Source of the DNA: Ampullaceana balthica
Lineage: Eukaryota > Mollusca > Gastropoda > Lymnaeidae
Assembly (NCBI GenBank): GCA_944989445.1
Contig: CALYLW010000139.1
Location: 743,501 to 807,500, forward strand
DNA length: 64,000 bases
Reading direction: 5' to 3'
Made by a program: the position numbers and the translations under genes. Shown here piece after piece: positions 45,749 through 58,300 of this stretch. Positions within the stretch are counted from its first letter, which is position 1; each line of letters opens with the position of its first letter. Below the pieces are notes generated by a model, which saw only the letters and a list, made by a program, of their open reading frames with translations, was not told the origin of the DNA and did not search any database.

Positions 45749-46722
45749 TAGAGCTGTTAACAATTACTTTAAATTTAATTTAATCTCTTGAAAAATTTAC
45801 GATTAATTAATATAATAATATAAATAATAATAGGCATATGAATATGTAATAATTTTATTATTAATAATATAAATAGTTAATTTTGATTAAAGCCAAAATT
45901 GAAATTTAATTTAGGGTGTCATAAGTAGGCCTAACATTTTCATTTATTAAAATACTTGAAATTGTCATGTCGAAAATCTAAATAACGCTGGAATTCACTG
46001 GAATGTCTTCTTTATATGACATCTGTCACTGTCATCTGTTAACCAACAATGCAAACAGACAAAAGTCAAAAGTGTATTTAAAATTTAATTTAGTAGGCCT
46101 ATTGACATTATTTGGTTCAAGTGATGGGCGGGTCTTATTGACAATATAACCAGCCAAGCTGAACAATCGTGCACATTCACATAGCTTTAGATTGTCTCAG
46201 CTGAAGTTTCTGACTGATACTGTAGTGTATGTTTATTTTGTAGGTGGTATGTAAGCGAAGTGTTAGAACCATGGCAGCAATGTTCCCTTTAAGCAGCGCG
46301 GCTGCGCAGATATTTGACGCCACGCAGGAGTTTAGAATCACAGCGCAGCAAAGTTTGTAAAATATTGCACAAAAAATGGACATTGTGCATGCATTGCACA
46401 CAAGTTTTTTTTAACTTTGCACATGGACCAACGAAGCTTAGACTTAGCGTTAAAGAGAACATTGCATGGCAGGCAAACGATTTCTCTCAATGGACACAAT
46501 AACCTTTATCAACATTTTGAACATTCACGTCAGTAAATAATTTAAAACAAAAATGTTAGTGTAATCGTCAGGAAATTAGTTTATATTTATCAGACAAAAT
46601 ATTTTACTTTTTGACTTCCAGTACATTTATAAGTGGTGGGTTGATTAATCGTTAAACAAATTTTAATCGTTAAAATTTTTAACAATTAATCGAGAAATTA
46701 ATAGTTAATTTCAGCAGCCCTA
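45749..46722. mobile_element. TAGGGCTG / ATTAATCG repeat with nested MITE
   Basis: Left TAGAGCTGTTAACAATTAC and right 'tttcagcagcccta' resemble the ends at 21240 and 22850. The flanks do not form a clear duplication. It contains an AATGTTCCC-family MITE at 46279-46463. Confidence 0.55.
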
Positions 46723-46740
46723 AAAAATAAAAATGTATAT

Positions 46741-46970
46741 TGGATAGCGAAGTCAATAGTGCGCTGGCCTCACAAGCTGAGGGGCGTGGGATCTAACCCA
46801 CGTTTAATTTAAAGCCACAATAAAATGTTGATGAATGTCTATCCCTAAAAAGTCCTCCGCTGACCTGGAGAGGAGATGGTCTACCAAGCCCCGAGAAAGT
46901 TCTAATGGAAACATTAGAACCCCTACGACCATGAGGTTATGCGACACAAAAAAAATAAATAAAAAATAAT
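46741..46970 (+). mobile_element. tRNA-Val-like SINE
   Basis: The head resembles a tRNA: A box 'tagcgaagtcaatagtgcgc', anticodon-like loop 'cctcacaag' (CAC) and a degenerate B box 'gtgggatctaaccc'. The body (to about 46930) has 'aagtcctccgctgacctgga' and the end is an A-rich tail. Confidence 0.65.
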
Positions 46971-47942
46971 GATATTATACAATTGAACCAATTCATTAAT
47001 TAATAAATCTTTACTTTACTCTGTAAAGTGTAAATTCTTTAAATTTAAACTGTTAAGTAAAGTAAAGCTTTATTATTATTAATTAAGTAATTAAATTTAT
47101 AAATTATAGCTTTATTCTTTAAACTTTCATTAAAATTTTTTTTTATTGATTTAATTATACATGTACTATTAATTTGTGTATCTTGTAATTTTAATTAGGA
47201 CCACTTACTTAAATACTATTTGATGAATTTGAACTTGACTTAATCATTTATTTAAATATCAATTGTCAATAGCCAGCCCATTGTCAATTTTCAAGGTCAT
47301 TGCATTGAATAGTAATATCACCATCATTTGCAATAACTATTAGCATTTCATTAATACAAATATGAATCTACTTGACTTAATACTTAATGAACTTACTTTA
47401 ATCTACTGGAGTCAAGAAATAGAGTGGAGCAAATTGTTAACCTGCACTTAGTTTAGCTTATGGCTCTGGCTGATACTGATGGCCTATTGGGTATTGCCCA
47501 CCTGTTGCTATACTATTAGGCTATTGTTACAGTTACTGTTACAGTTACATTTATAAGATAGACATAGTATACTAAGTATAGCCTAAATCCTAAGCCTACA
47601 CTATAAACTTTAAATTTGGCCTTTGGTGGTTAAGTCAGTGCTGCTTAATTGGTTTATTTGATCTGCAGACTATTGCATACAATTTCCTATTATTATGAGC
47701 AGGAAAATAAAACTCCAAATTAAAATAGTTTTTTAAAAATTTATTACAATTTGATTGTGATTAAGTTTAAATTTAAGAGGTTGTGAGTTGTAAATGATTT
47801 TTTTAAACCATGCTCCCTTCCAAAAACGTATTATTAATGAACAATGCTTATTTAATAGCATTGTTTTTTTTAATAGATAATGATACATGTATCATCTTAG
47901 AATTTCCAGTTTTTAATTTGAGTTTGAGGTAAATTTTCAGTA
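46971..47942. other. AT-rich non-coding stretch
   Basis: No gene, RNA or element ends recognised. Short repeats of 'taaagtaaagc' near 47050. Confidence 0.45.
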
Positions 47943-49394
47943 GCACCTGGCAGAGGCGTCACTAGGGTTGGTGTCACCCGGGGCGGTAGCTCATGGTATC
48001 ACCCCTTCACGACCGAAGTGGTCGTCCATAAATGACGTCACGCGATGTTGCCGATTTTTACCCCACCCTCGCCCAACGTCAAACTTTGTCACAAAAACTT
48101 AGAATCCACCCCCTCCCCCCATTTTTTTCCGATATGATGTCACAAAGTTTTTACCCCCCCCCCAAAACCGTATTTTCTAGTATTTAGGGTAAGTCTGCTC
48201 TCTGATATCGTAACACGCGTGAAGCTATTGAAAACGTCATTAAATAAATGGTAACAATCAAATATTTAATTGGAACTTTTATTTAAAGTTGCGCGTTTAT
48301 GATGTCACTTTACATTTTTTTAAACGTACCCCTCCCCTCATCACACATCGTCACAGATGCGTGACATGTCCCCCTATGGCGGATTAAAAGGGGAAGGGGG
48401 TGCTGAATGGGCTAAAGCCAGGGGTCCCCAATGATTTAAAGTCCACCAAACTTATTATAGTGTATAATAAAGATGGGCAAATGTTTGTAAGAATCCCTGA
48501 AAATGCCTTGGACAGTCATACGGCAATGCTGCAAATATGAATAGGAAGTAAAATGGAGTCCAGGCTATTCTTCGTGAGAAGTGCAGTGTTGCTCATTATG
48601 TGCCATGCACAGCTCATTCCATTAATTTGGGTAGGAAAAGTGCAACTGGTTGTCCTGCTGCAGTCAGATTTTTTCCTTCTGCAAAATCTTTATACCCGGC
48701 TTGTTGCATCTACTCATTGTTGACAGGTACTTCAAAAACACATGAAATTGATACATGTTAACAAAGCCTTGTCTGACATAAGATGGTCAGCCCGAAATGA
48801 TTAAGGTCTATTTATAACTCATAACATGAGAATATTGCAGCACTTGAAGAATTAGCAACTAACGAAATCAGCCACGTGACTGTCGTCTTGAAACAGAAGG
48901 ATTTCGGAAGGAACTTGAACAACTGGAAGTCGCTATTTAACTTGAAATTTGAGAAACATTTCAGAAAACGAATGTATCCCTTCAAAAGCAGAGAATATCT
49001 TTGAATTCAGCCATGCATTTGAAGTCTCTCATTGAGTTTGTTAAAAGACTGCATTCTTAATTAGATTCCTATGAAGACAAAGGAAAGGACAGTCCATAAA
49101 AAAAGAGTATAAACAATCTACAATACTATCAAAAAAGAGAAAGTGTTAGTCTGATAAAGGGACATCACCAAAACAATATTCTCCCTGAGACAAAAATTCA
49201 AGGTTGAGGTATTTCTGGTAATTATTGACAAACTTTCTTAAGCCCTACAACATTGGTTAGGCGCCATATAAAGACATCCATGAGACATTTGGCTTTCTTA
49301 CAAACCTAACTGAGCCATCCGATGGGCAATATCCAAGTTAATGGAAGAATATTCAAGTGATTTTGAAGACTGCTTACCTCCAGAATCAGTCCAT

Positions 49395-49655
49395 GCGTGC
49401 TCGGCTGGCGTACCGATGGTCGCGGGTTCGAATCCTTGTGAAGGCAAAGATTTGTTCCTGGGGCCTAGGGCGTCCCTGAGTCCACCCAGCTCTGAATGGG
49501 TACCTAACATTAGTTAGGGAAATAAAGGCGGCTGGGTAATGGGTGGAACCCTTATAGCCGAGGCCTGTGAACGCTGCATCACTTGCCAACAGACCGGAAT
49601 GGTCTGTGGACGCATTAATCTTCTGTATAGAAGGAGCGTCTGTATAGTGGTGGTC
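49395..49655 (+). mobile_element. tRNA-derived SINE (family B) with a LINE-like tail
   Basis: B box 'gggttcgaatcc' and the body ('gggcctagggcgtccctgag', 'gtgaacgctgcatcacttgc') match 10919-11287; the first bases of the head are missing. Its 3' part reads 'gcattaatcttctgtataga' then 'aggagcgtctg', nearly identical to the LINE tail at 41627-41660. Confidence 0.75.
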
Positions 49656-49689
49656 CCGTAACAACAGCAGGTCGAAGTAGGAAAATCCA

Positions 49690-49880
49690 CATCCACCTTC
49701 GGGTGGAAACTCCCTTGAGAGGCAGATTAAACCGCTTCGTGCGAGCCCCTCTGCCCAGGCGGCCCCCTCTCTTAGGGGACCGTCTCGGGGGTGCCCCCGC
49801 CAGCCGCCCCGGCTCGGGGGAGCTGGGAGGGTTGTCGGAGGATTCCCCGAGGGGCCTTATAAGAGTTTTAGTAACTCAGG
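49690..49880. other. GC-rich block of unknown origin
   Basis: A 190-bp block with runs such as 'ggtggaaactcccttgagag' and 'gcccccgccagccgccccgg' stands out in AT-rich surroundings. It follows the SINE and lies within the hAT. No family was recognised; it may be the start of a retroelement UTR. Confidence 0.4.
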
Positions 49881-51357
49881 GTCTTTGACTCCATCTCAAA
49901 TGTCACATATTCAGTATAGATAAGACAAGACAATTTTCAGAACTCTTAAAAAAGGTATTGTAAAGCTAAAAGCTCAGGGTATGGAAAAGGAAGTAGCCCA
50001 ATGCGAAACTCAAAACACGTGCACAGAACTAACAATTTTGATGCTTCTGAATGAGATAAATTTCACACAGTCCTTTACAAATGAACACATCGCACTTCGC
50101 ATCTATCTTTCAGTAATGACACCAAACTGCAGCAGAGAGCGATCCTTTCCAAAGTTGAAAATAATATAAAATGAGTTAGAATTTGCATGGGACAACAAAG
50201 ATTGAATATGCTCTCTCTAATGAGCATTGAAAAGGAACTTGTAGGCTTACTTAGCTTTACTGACTTGATTGCTAACTTCGCCATGTGAAAATTTCCAAAC
50301 GAAATTTGTAGTTTGAAATAATAATTGTAAGTACTTTTGTAAATTTTTTATTTCAAATAGAGAAAACAATTCGTTACCCAATGAAAAACAAAGGTTTAAA
50401 ATAAAAAAAAACATTAAAAAATACGGCATAATTCGTAATATTATTCTTTATGGGGGCGTGTTCGTAACCACGAAACAGCGCAAGTCAGGATAGGACCATC
50501 GTAACCGGAGGACTTCCTGTATATAAACATGCATGTCTATGCTTGCAGGCCTCTAATAAATATAGATAAAACAAAATATTAAGTCAAAGACACTGAATTC
50601 ATAATTTTCCTCTAAAAAAAAGACATAGAAAACCCATCCTTTGAATTTTATTTTGTAGAAAAATCATATCCCCCCCCCTCCCCACCACACTGTGGTGGAG
50701 GGAGAAATGAGGTGGGATTCTTTCATGCTGTCGGTGTGTCAAAGGCAAAATGGCTTTATATCTTTTAAAACAGAAGACACTTCCTCTTTCATGTCCAGGC
50801 TTTTCTAAAGATCTCTCTGCTGCGACTGTTTCTTTTTTTTCCTAATTTGTTTTAATGTTATTTATGTGTTGGGACTATTTTATTATTGAAAGTTAACTGA
50901 CATTTTTTAAAATAAAAGTTTTCGCGTTTAACGTATTTAATTGTATTTCTTAATTTCTTTCTAGGTGAAAAAAAATGTGTCTTCTTTTTTTCTGACATAA
51001 AATCGAACACAATAAAATTTTAGACTTTGGTTACACCCTCCTGATGGTGTCATCCGGGGCACCCCTCTAGCGACGCCACTAGTATAAATAAAACAAAATT
51101 ATTAACTCAAAGACATTTAATTCATAACTTTCCTCTAAAAAAACAACAAAGAAAACCCATATTTTGATTTTTATTATTATTTTGTTTTTATAGAAATCTT
51201 CGTCCACCCCACTCCCAACTGTGGTGGAAGGACTAGTGAGGTCGGGTGTCGGTATGTCTAAGCCCAGTTGGCTTATATCATTTAAAACAAAAGACACTGT
51301 CTCCCATATTTCAAAACTTTTTAAAGCTCTCTCTGGTCTGGCTGTTTCTTTATTTTT

Positions 51358-52708
51358 TTAAAATCCCTTATATTAACTTCAAAATCTTGTCGTCATCTCT
51401 TCGTACGTCGGTCGGAAAAACAAAAGTAAAAAATGACCCACTTCCCGTCATGCCATCGAGCTGAAATTTGGCACATAGACTTGACTCACCTAACAATGCA
51501 TCGTATCAAAAATTCAGACCGATCGAACGTACCATAATTAAATTAATGCATTTTTAGTTTATCTATATAAACTATATGTAGCGGTCGCTATCGTTTACAT
51601 TTTACGGGTCACTTGACTTCACGCCAGCCAGCGGTGAATACATCTCGTGCTTTAACCCGGTGTACCGTCGTGCTTTTGTTTACATTTTGCGTGTCACGCT
51701 GAGCTCAGCCCAGCGATCGGTGACAAGACCTTTCCCCTCTCCCATTCGCCCCCCCCCCGGGTTAAAAGCAAACGGGAGTTAAGACAGATTCAGTCTGTAA
51801 ATATTAGTCGCGTTTGAACATAATCAATACTTTTAGTTATGTCTCATATATAAGGGATTTATAGTCAAAAACTTTGTTTTTACGGGGTTGTTTTATTTCA
51901 TGTGACATCTCAGTTCGCGCGTTGGAGCGATGTACCGGGGTGCTTTTGTTTACATTTTACGTGTCACGCTGAGCTCGGTCCAGCGATCTGTGACCAGACC
52001 TTTCCCCTCTCGGGTTATAAAGCAAATGGCAGTTAAGACAGATCAGTCTGTAAATGTTTGTCGTGTTTGAACATAATCAATACTGTTAGTTATGTCTCAT
52101 ATATAAGGGATTTATAGTCAAAAACTTTGTTTTTAATGGTTTGTTTTATTTAAATCCCTTATATTAACTTCACCGCCGTCTCTCTCTGTCTGTCGTGATC
52201 TCTGTCTCTCTCTCTCTCTCTCTGTCTGTCTTGGGCGGGCGGAAAAACAAAAGTAAAAAATGACCCACTTCCTGTGAAGCCATCGAGCTGAAATTTTGGC
52301 ACACGGACCCGTGTCACCTAACAATGCATCATATCAAAATTTCAGATCGATGGAACATACCGTAATTAAATGAATGCATTTTTAGTTTATCTCTATACGA
52401 GGTATGTAATTCAATTTCACAGTTTGTTATTGTTTTTTTTTCACGTGAGAGCTCAGTTCACGCGTTGACGCGACCCATCGAAGTACCGGCGTGCTTTTGT
52501 TTACATTTTACGTGTCACACTGAGCTCGGTCCAGCGATCGGTGACCAAACCTTTCACCTCCCCCCCCCTACGATTATACAGCAGGAGTTAAGGCAGATAC
52601 AGTCTGTAAATGTTTGTCGCGTCGGAAGATGATCAATACTTTTAATTATGACTCATATATAAAGGATTTATAGTCAAAAACTTTGTTTTTACGGGTTTGT
52701 TTTATTTC
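51358..52708 (-). repeat. Three antisense Helentron-like copies in tandem
   Basis: Units 51358-51899, 51900-52140 (shortened) and 52141-52708. Each full unit reads 'aaatcccttatattaacttc' first and ends 'actttgtttttacgggttt' with TTTATTT, the reverse of the units at 14.4-16.0 kb. (TC)n and GTCT-rich runs lie near the start of the third unit. Confidence 0.65.
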
Positions 52709-52983
52709 CTAATTCTTTTCATTGTAGTTTGTTGGGACTGTTTTATTATTGCACATTAACTGATATTTTTTTTTAAAAAGTTCAAGCGTTTAGCGTATTT
52801 CATTATATTTCGTAATTTCTTTCTAGGGGAAAGAATGTCTTTTTAAAAATTTTTTATTTTATTATTTTATTTTACATAAAATCGTTCAGTAAATTGTTAG
52901 GTTTGGGTGTCACCCCCTGATGGGTGTCACCCGGGCGCCCCCCCCCTTCCCCGCACCCCACTAGTGACGCCACTGGCACCTGG

Positions 52984-55311
52984 TTCTCTTAATTTTTAAG
53001 TAAAAGGCTTAGATTTCAGAGCGGTTTACCAGTCAAAGTGTCTTTGTTTAAAACTTGATATTTGTCAGTACTGAAACAAAAAAAAATATTTTATTGATCT
53101 TTTCGGGTGGACATGGTCAAAAATGTATTAAACCATTTTCACAGTTGTTAAAATTCATTAGAAAAGACATGGAATATTATGCTTGTTAAAACTTAAGATT
53201 GGATTTTTTAAAAAAGAATGTTTCCTTCAAACTCTCTCACTATTATTCTCAGACTGAACAGTACAAGATACAAACAAAAATATCTTGTTTTCTGCTTTCT
53301 GCTAATTAAACATTTCAAACTTTCTCTTAATTAATACCTAGTACTATTTAACTTGACAATAAAAGTAGATGAGCACACTCTACCCTACCATAATAGGTTC
53401 ACACTGCTCATCGTAGTCATTTGTAACAATCCGTAAGTGTTCCAGTTACCAAATCAATTCATCTGATCACTGATCCAAAGTTATGTCTTAAAGATATTCT
53501 CACAAAGTGCATTTGTTAATTTGCAGTGCTCACCTAATTAGCCCTGCTTGCTCACATTTCTTTTAGTTAGAGCATGGAATTTTGATGATAACTTAATAGC
53601 TGCACATCAGTTTGACTTTATTTCCCAGTTTATCTTTTCCAACATCCATAGTAATTATCAAAATGCCATTCCTGAAAAGCAAATAAAAGAAAGAAATGTT
53701 TTCATGTCAACCCATGTTTCAGAATGGCTGCTCTGGTTCTGTTGATGTACTTAACATAAATTAATAAGAGCAGTCAAGCCATCCTTAGATTTTTTTTCTA
53801 CCTACTTTATCATCTTTTGCCTCTTTTATTGTTGCAGGGAATTCTGTTTTATTGGAATGTTAAAGTTGATCTTTAAAAGTTATAACTTTATATTGGAAAA
53901 GACTTGTGAAGTGTTAATGTGATAGCCTGCCTTAAACCTGAATGACTGCACTTCCACTTTTTAATTTATCAAGTTCAATAATATAATTGGAAACATTTAA
54001 AATAAATTATTTAATTCTACTAATAATTTATTTTGTATTAATTTCAATATAGGAGTAGTAGAATTAACTGAGTTATTGTTGGTAATGCTTTACAAGTTGT
54101 GCATCAGAGTTAGTGATAACCCATTATAGAAAAATTTATCAAATGTAATACAAATACACATACTCTAAATTTTTAACAAAAATTGTTGCCATGTAAACTG
54201 TAAACATCTCTGCGTAACTCTAAGTTATGTTCATTCCCTCCACTCCTTGCTACATTTTTGTATTTGCAAATTTTATGCTGACATCTAAAAAGATATAGTA
54301 ATTATATTCTTCACAATGATATTGAAACTGGGTTACAACATAACTCTTTAACACCCATAAACAGCTGAATAACAACATGATCAAATAACCAAGGTCAAAT
54401 CCTGTCCAATGCTTGCTTTGAGGACATTTCATAAAGGCAAATCTGTCATATAAAAGGGCGGTGTGTACTGCTATTTCCAGTTCTGTCACTACCATTTAAT
54501 AATTCAGTCAAGTATAGAATTACATTAAATGACCTCGAACAATCTGAATTCATTTCAAAACCCCCTTCCCCCCTGCCACTATGGACTCCACCTAGATTAT
54601 CTGTTTAAGAAGTCACATGTTATTTAACAGGACTAACAGAGTTATACCATAAGACAAATACATTCTTATTGAAGGAATTAGTAGTCACCAGATTGTAAAA
54701 CAATTGATGACTTTGCATAATTTAACAAAATTATTTGTTAAAATATTTTTTTCAGAATTAAACATTACATAATAAAATAAAGTTATTATTAATTAAAAAT
54801 TGTACCTCAAAACATTATAAACATCACAATTTAATATGTATGTTTACTTAACATCCCTATTGGAACTCATCTACATTTTACAAGGTTTTTGTCCTTTATT
54901 TATAACATTTCTTTAAAGAAAATTTTACTATTGTTCTAAACCCAGAAAGACTATATTTTACTTTACTCTTTTGTTTATCTAGTACATTTTAATTTGATTA
55001 ATCATTTGAAGAATAACTTAAAGCATAAAACTGGTGTTCTAAATTATATTGCTATAGCTCTAAAAGTTATTCCGTGGCTTAAAATACTGTTTATTTTTGG
55101 CATTGCTTTTTCATCTTCAAATTCAATTCTTTTCCCCAAAATTTGTTAAAGAGGCACAAAATAAGGAAAATATTATGTAGGTTTAACCTAAAATGCTACC
55201 AATATTTAATTATAAAAATACCCCTCAAATTTAACCTATTTACCTATACTTAACCTAACACACTTCATTCTAAGGGTTTTACTAATTCAATTTTTAACAT
55301 ATTTTCTTTAG
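52984..55311. other. Upstream region of the sideroflexin gene
   Basis: AT-rich; no recognisable protein or element. The acceptor site TTTCTTTAG ending at 55311 implies that a non-coding first exon and the promoter lie somewhere here, but I could not place them. Confidence 0.4.
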
Positions 55312-55341
55312 GTTTTGCTTAAATTTCCAAAGCTCCAGAAA

Positions 55342-58300
55342 ATGTCCATCACGCAGCTAAAAATAAACATAGATGAACCCAGATATGACCAATCAACTTA
55401 TGGAGGACGAGCAAAGCACTTTTTTATCACCACCAATCCTCTGAATTTATTTGCTTCAGGAAATGCTTTGGACGATGCCAAAGATTTGGTAGAGAGATAT
55501 AGGTAATAATAAAAAATAATTACTTCTATTGCTACTACTGCTACTATTGGTTAAAATTTAGAAAAGAAAGAATACATTAACTGACTATAATTGACTGACG
55601 AAACCAGTTTTAAAAGCTCTTATTTTGCTTTTGTTTCTTTTTGGAGTTAGTTGAGCCTTCTCGTCCATGAGGGGTATCCACCGATCATTGTTGGCGTCTG
55701 CGATTCCTCCAAGGGCATAGGCCACCTACGAGAGACCTCCAGGCATCTCTATCCTGGTCCAGCTTCTCCAGGATCTTCCAGTCATGGCCAATTCTCTTGA
55801 TGTCTGCCTCCAATTCTCGGCGCCAAGTGTTTCTTAGACGGCCTCTTTTCTGCTTACCCTGGGGGTTCCATTTCAGGGCTTGCCTTGTTGTATTATAGGC
55901 AGATTTTCTTAGTGTATGACCAATCCACCTCCACCGCTTCTGGAGAATCTCTTCCTTAATTGTCTTCTGCTTTGTCCACTGCCACAGTTCCCGGTTCCTG
56001 ATTTTGCCTGGCCAGTGAATTCTGAGAATTTTTCTTAGACAATTGTTGATAAAGGACTGGATTCTGGTCAGGTTTACGGCCGTTGTTCTCCACGTCTCGG
56101 CTCCATATAGCAGCACAGGTTTCACCATAGCCTTTAAAAATCCTTACTTTTAACTTGCTGCTTAGGTTTCTGGAAACTCAAACATTCTTGAGTTGTTGGA
56201 AGGCTGCTCTTGCCTTTCCAATCCTTTTTTTGACATTAGCGTCTGTACCACCTTGTTTATCTACCAAGCTGCCAAGGTAAACAAAACTGTCCACCTCCTC
56301 AAGTACTTTTCCTTCAAGCATGATTGGTGATGTACTGGTGGCATTAACCTTGAGGACTTTACTCTTCCCTTTGTGTATGTTGAGCCCCATGCCAGCAGAA
56401 GTGGCTGCGACAATGTTTGTTTTCTCCTGCATCTGTTGTTGGGTATGTGCTAGAAGGGCAAGATCATCAGCAAAGTCAAGATCATCAAGTTGATCCCACA
56501 AGGTCCATTGGATGCCATTCCATTTTTGCTGTGTAGATTTTTTTCATCACCCAGTCAATGGCTAAGAAGAACAGGAAGGGTGACAGCAAGCAACATTGTC
56601 TCACACCAGTCTTCACCTGGAAAGCATCTGTCACCCGTTGAACATGGATAAATCGGCACTTTATCCCTTCATACGTGTTTCTGATTTTATCAGTAATCTT
56701 CTGAGGCACCCCATAATGCCTTAGCAATCTCCGCAGGGTTTGCCTGTCCACACTGTCGAAGGCTTTTTCATGGTCAACAAAGTTGACATAGAGAGGCGAG
56801 TTCCACTCTTGTGACTGCTCTAGAATGAGGGGCAGTGTCGCTATCTACTATCTAGTCATTGCAGGATCTGTTGGTGTCTTTTTGGGGTGCTGTTGTTTTT
56901 TTATTTTGGAGTGATTGTTTTTCCCCAGCAATGTTTTGAGATTTTTAAGAGTTAGGAGCGAAGTAAGACAGTGTCCACAGCAAAAAAATATATTAAATGA
57001 CATACACTATTCCCCTAGAATGTTTTTTTAAAAAGTTATTCTTTTTTAAATTAACTTTAATTTTGTTTAGTCAAATATTTTTAATATCATTTTAATTTTA
57101 AGCAGAAATGATTTTCCTTTGCACAAGTTTAAAATACATTTCATTATCATTCATCAAATGAATGTTAAGTTTTTCAAATTCTTTGTTATTCAATGGCTGC
57201 CTTACAAATCAATGGTATTAAAATTTATTTTTATATTCATATAAATAGTTATGTTACTAATTATTTTCCACAGGAAAGGGGAAGTAATCACTGATTTAAC
57301 AGAGGACAAGCTATGGAAAGCTAAACATCTTTATGACTCTGCATTCCATCCTGATACTAAAGAAAAGATGTTTCTTATTGGGAGAATGTCAGCCCAAGTT
57401 CCAATGAATATGACCATCACTGGCTGTATGATGACCTTTTACAAGTAGGTTGGATTCTCATAGACTTGTTGTGTGGTGACAATTATGGGCCGCTGTGGTC
57501 TAGCAGTAGCGCGCTGGACTGCCGAACCGAGGTAGAAGAGAGTCCCGGGTTCTATTCTCGGTGCTGGCATGGCCCTCGGGCGTTGTGCTGACCACACAAT
57601 CCCTTGCTAGTTAGTGGTGGCTAAATAAAACTTGTGAACACTACTTCACTAGCCCCATAGTCCGTCATGGACTGGAAAGGGGGTTATAAGGTTGGGGATG
57701 ATCATCATTGGGTGTAAAATAATTGTTTGTGATTTGGTCAGGATAAATATCACTTAAACTTTAAACAGAAATAGCCTTTTATGACATTCAAAGCTTAAGG
57801 GCTAATATGAGACTTATGAATATGAAAAATCCTTGGAACCAAATCATTAGGCATCCTGTTTGCAGGGATGATGATTCACTATAATTTGAAGTGAAGAGAC
57901 CAATGCATATGGACAATTACAAGACATTTTAAACAAATAGAAATTACAATATACTGATGGGACAATAAACAATTGACAAATTTAAACTGAGCATGATTTT
58001 ACTCTGCTTAAATATTCTGCAGATAAATCAATTATTCAGTGTGTGACAAGCTTCTTAGGATTGTATTTTATTAGTATACAAAGGCACAATTTTTAATTGA
58101 TTCCTTTAGTTTGTTCAAGAACCCTCTTATTATGACAACAGGTGATTCCATCAAGAGTTAACCACAACCACAGATATATAGACGGGATAATGAAATTAAA
58201 AATTGCTTTTACTACCTGTACATTCAAAACATGATCTTGTTCCTCATTGTTCATACATATTTTTCAAATGACAGGATTAGCATTAATTACAGGGATTTTT

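Larger units (their letters stand above)
48490..50290 (+). pseudogene. ZMYM1-like hAT transposase, broken and split by a SINE
   Basis: Plus-strand pieces in order: GVQAILREKCSVAHYVPCTA with HSINLG, PAAVRFFPSAKSLYPACC; a central part with EFKSLIEF-like residues near 49020; YSSDFEDCLPPESV at 49340-49390. The SINE at 49395 and a GC-rich block follow. Then comes EHIALRIYLSVMTPNCSRER, SFPKLKII, NMLSLMSIEKEL and SFTDLIANFAM, the dimerisation domain. Several stops and frame changes are present. Confidence 0.8.
47951..52975 (+). mobile_element. hAT element, 5.0 kb (CAGAGGCGTCACTAG ends)
   Basis: Ends CAGAGGCGTCACTAG (47951) and CTAGTGACGCCACTG (to 52975) are inverted repeats with one change. The perfect 8-bp duplication GCACCTGG is at 47943-47950 and 52976-52983. 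It carries a dead ZMYM1-like transposase (48490-50290), MITE pieces near 48.0-48.5 kb, a SINE, and an array of antisense Helentron-like copies. The 3' terminal region occurs twice in tandem: about 50566-51085 ends in 'ctagcgacgccactag', and the next copy starts at 51085. Confidence 0.88.

Noticed and set aside
46744..46800. tRNA-Val gene
   Set aside because: The B box and acceptor stem are degenerate, and a SINE body with an A-rich tail follows.
55315..55341. Upstream TTG start for sideroflexin
   Set aside because: The exon begins at an acceptor at 55312, TTG is not used as a start here, and the ATG at 55342 gives the normal family N-terminus.
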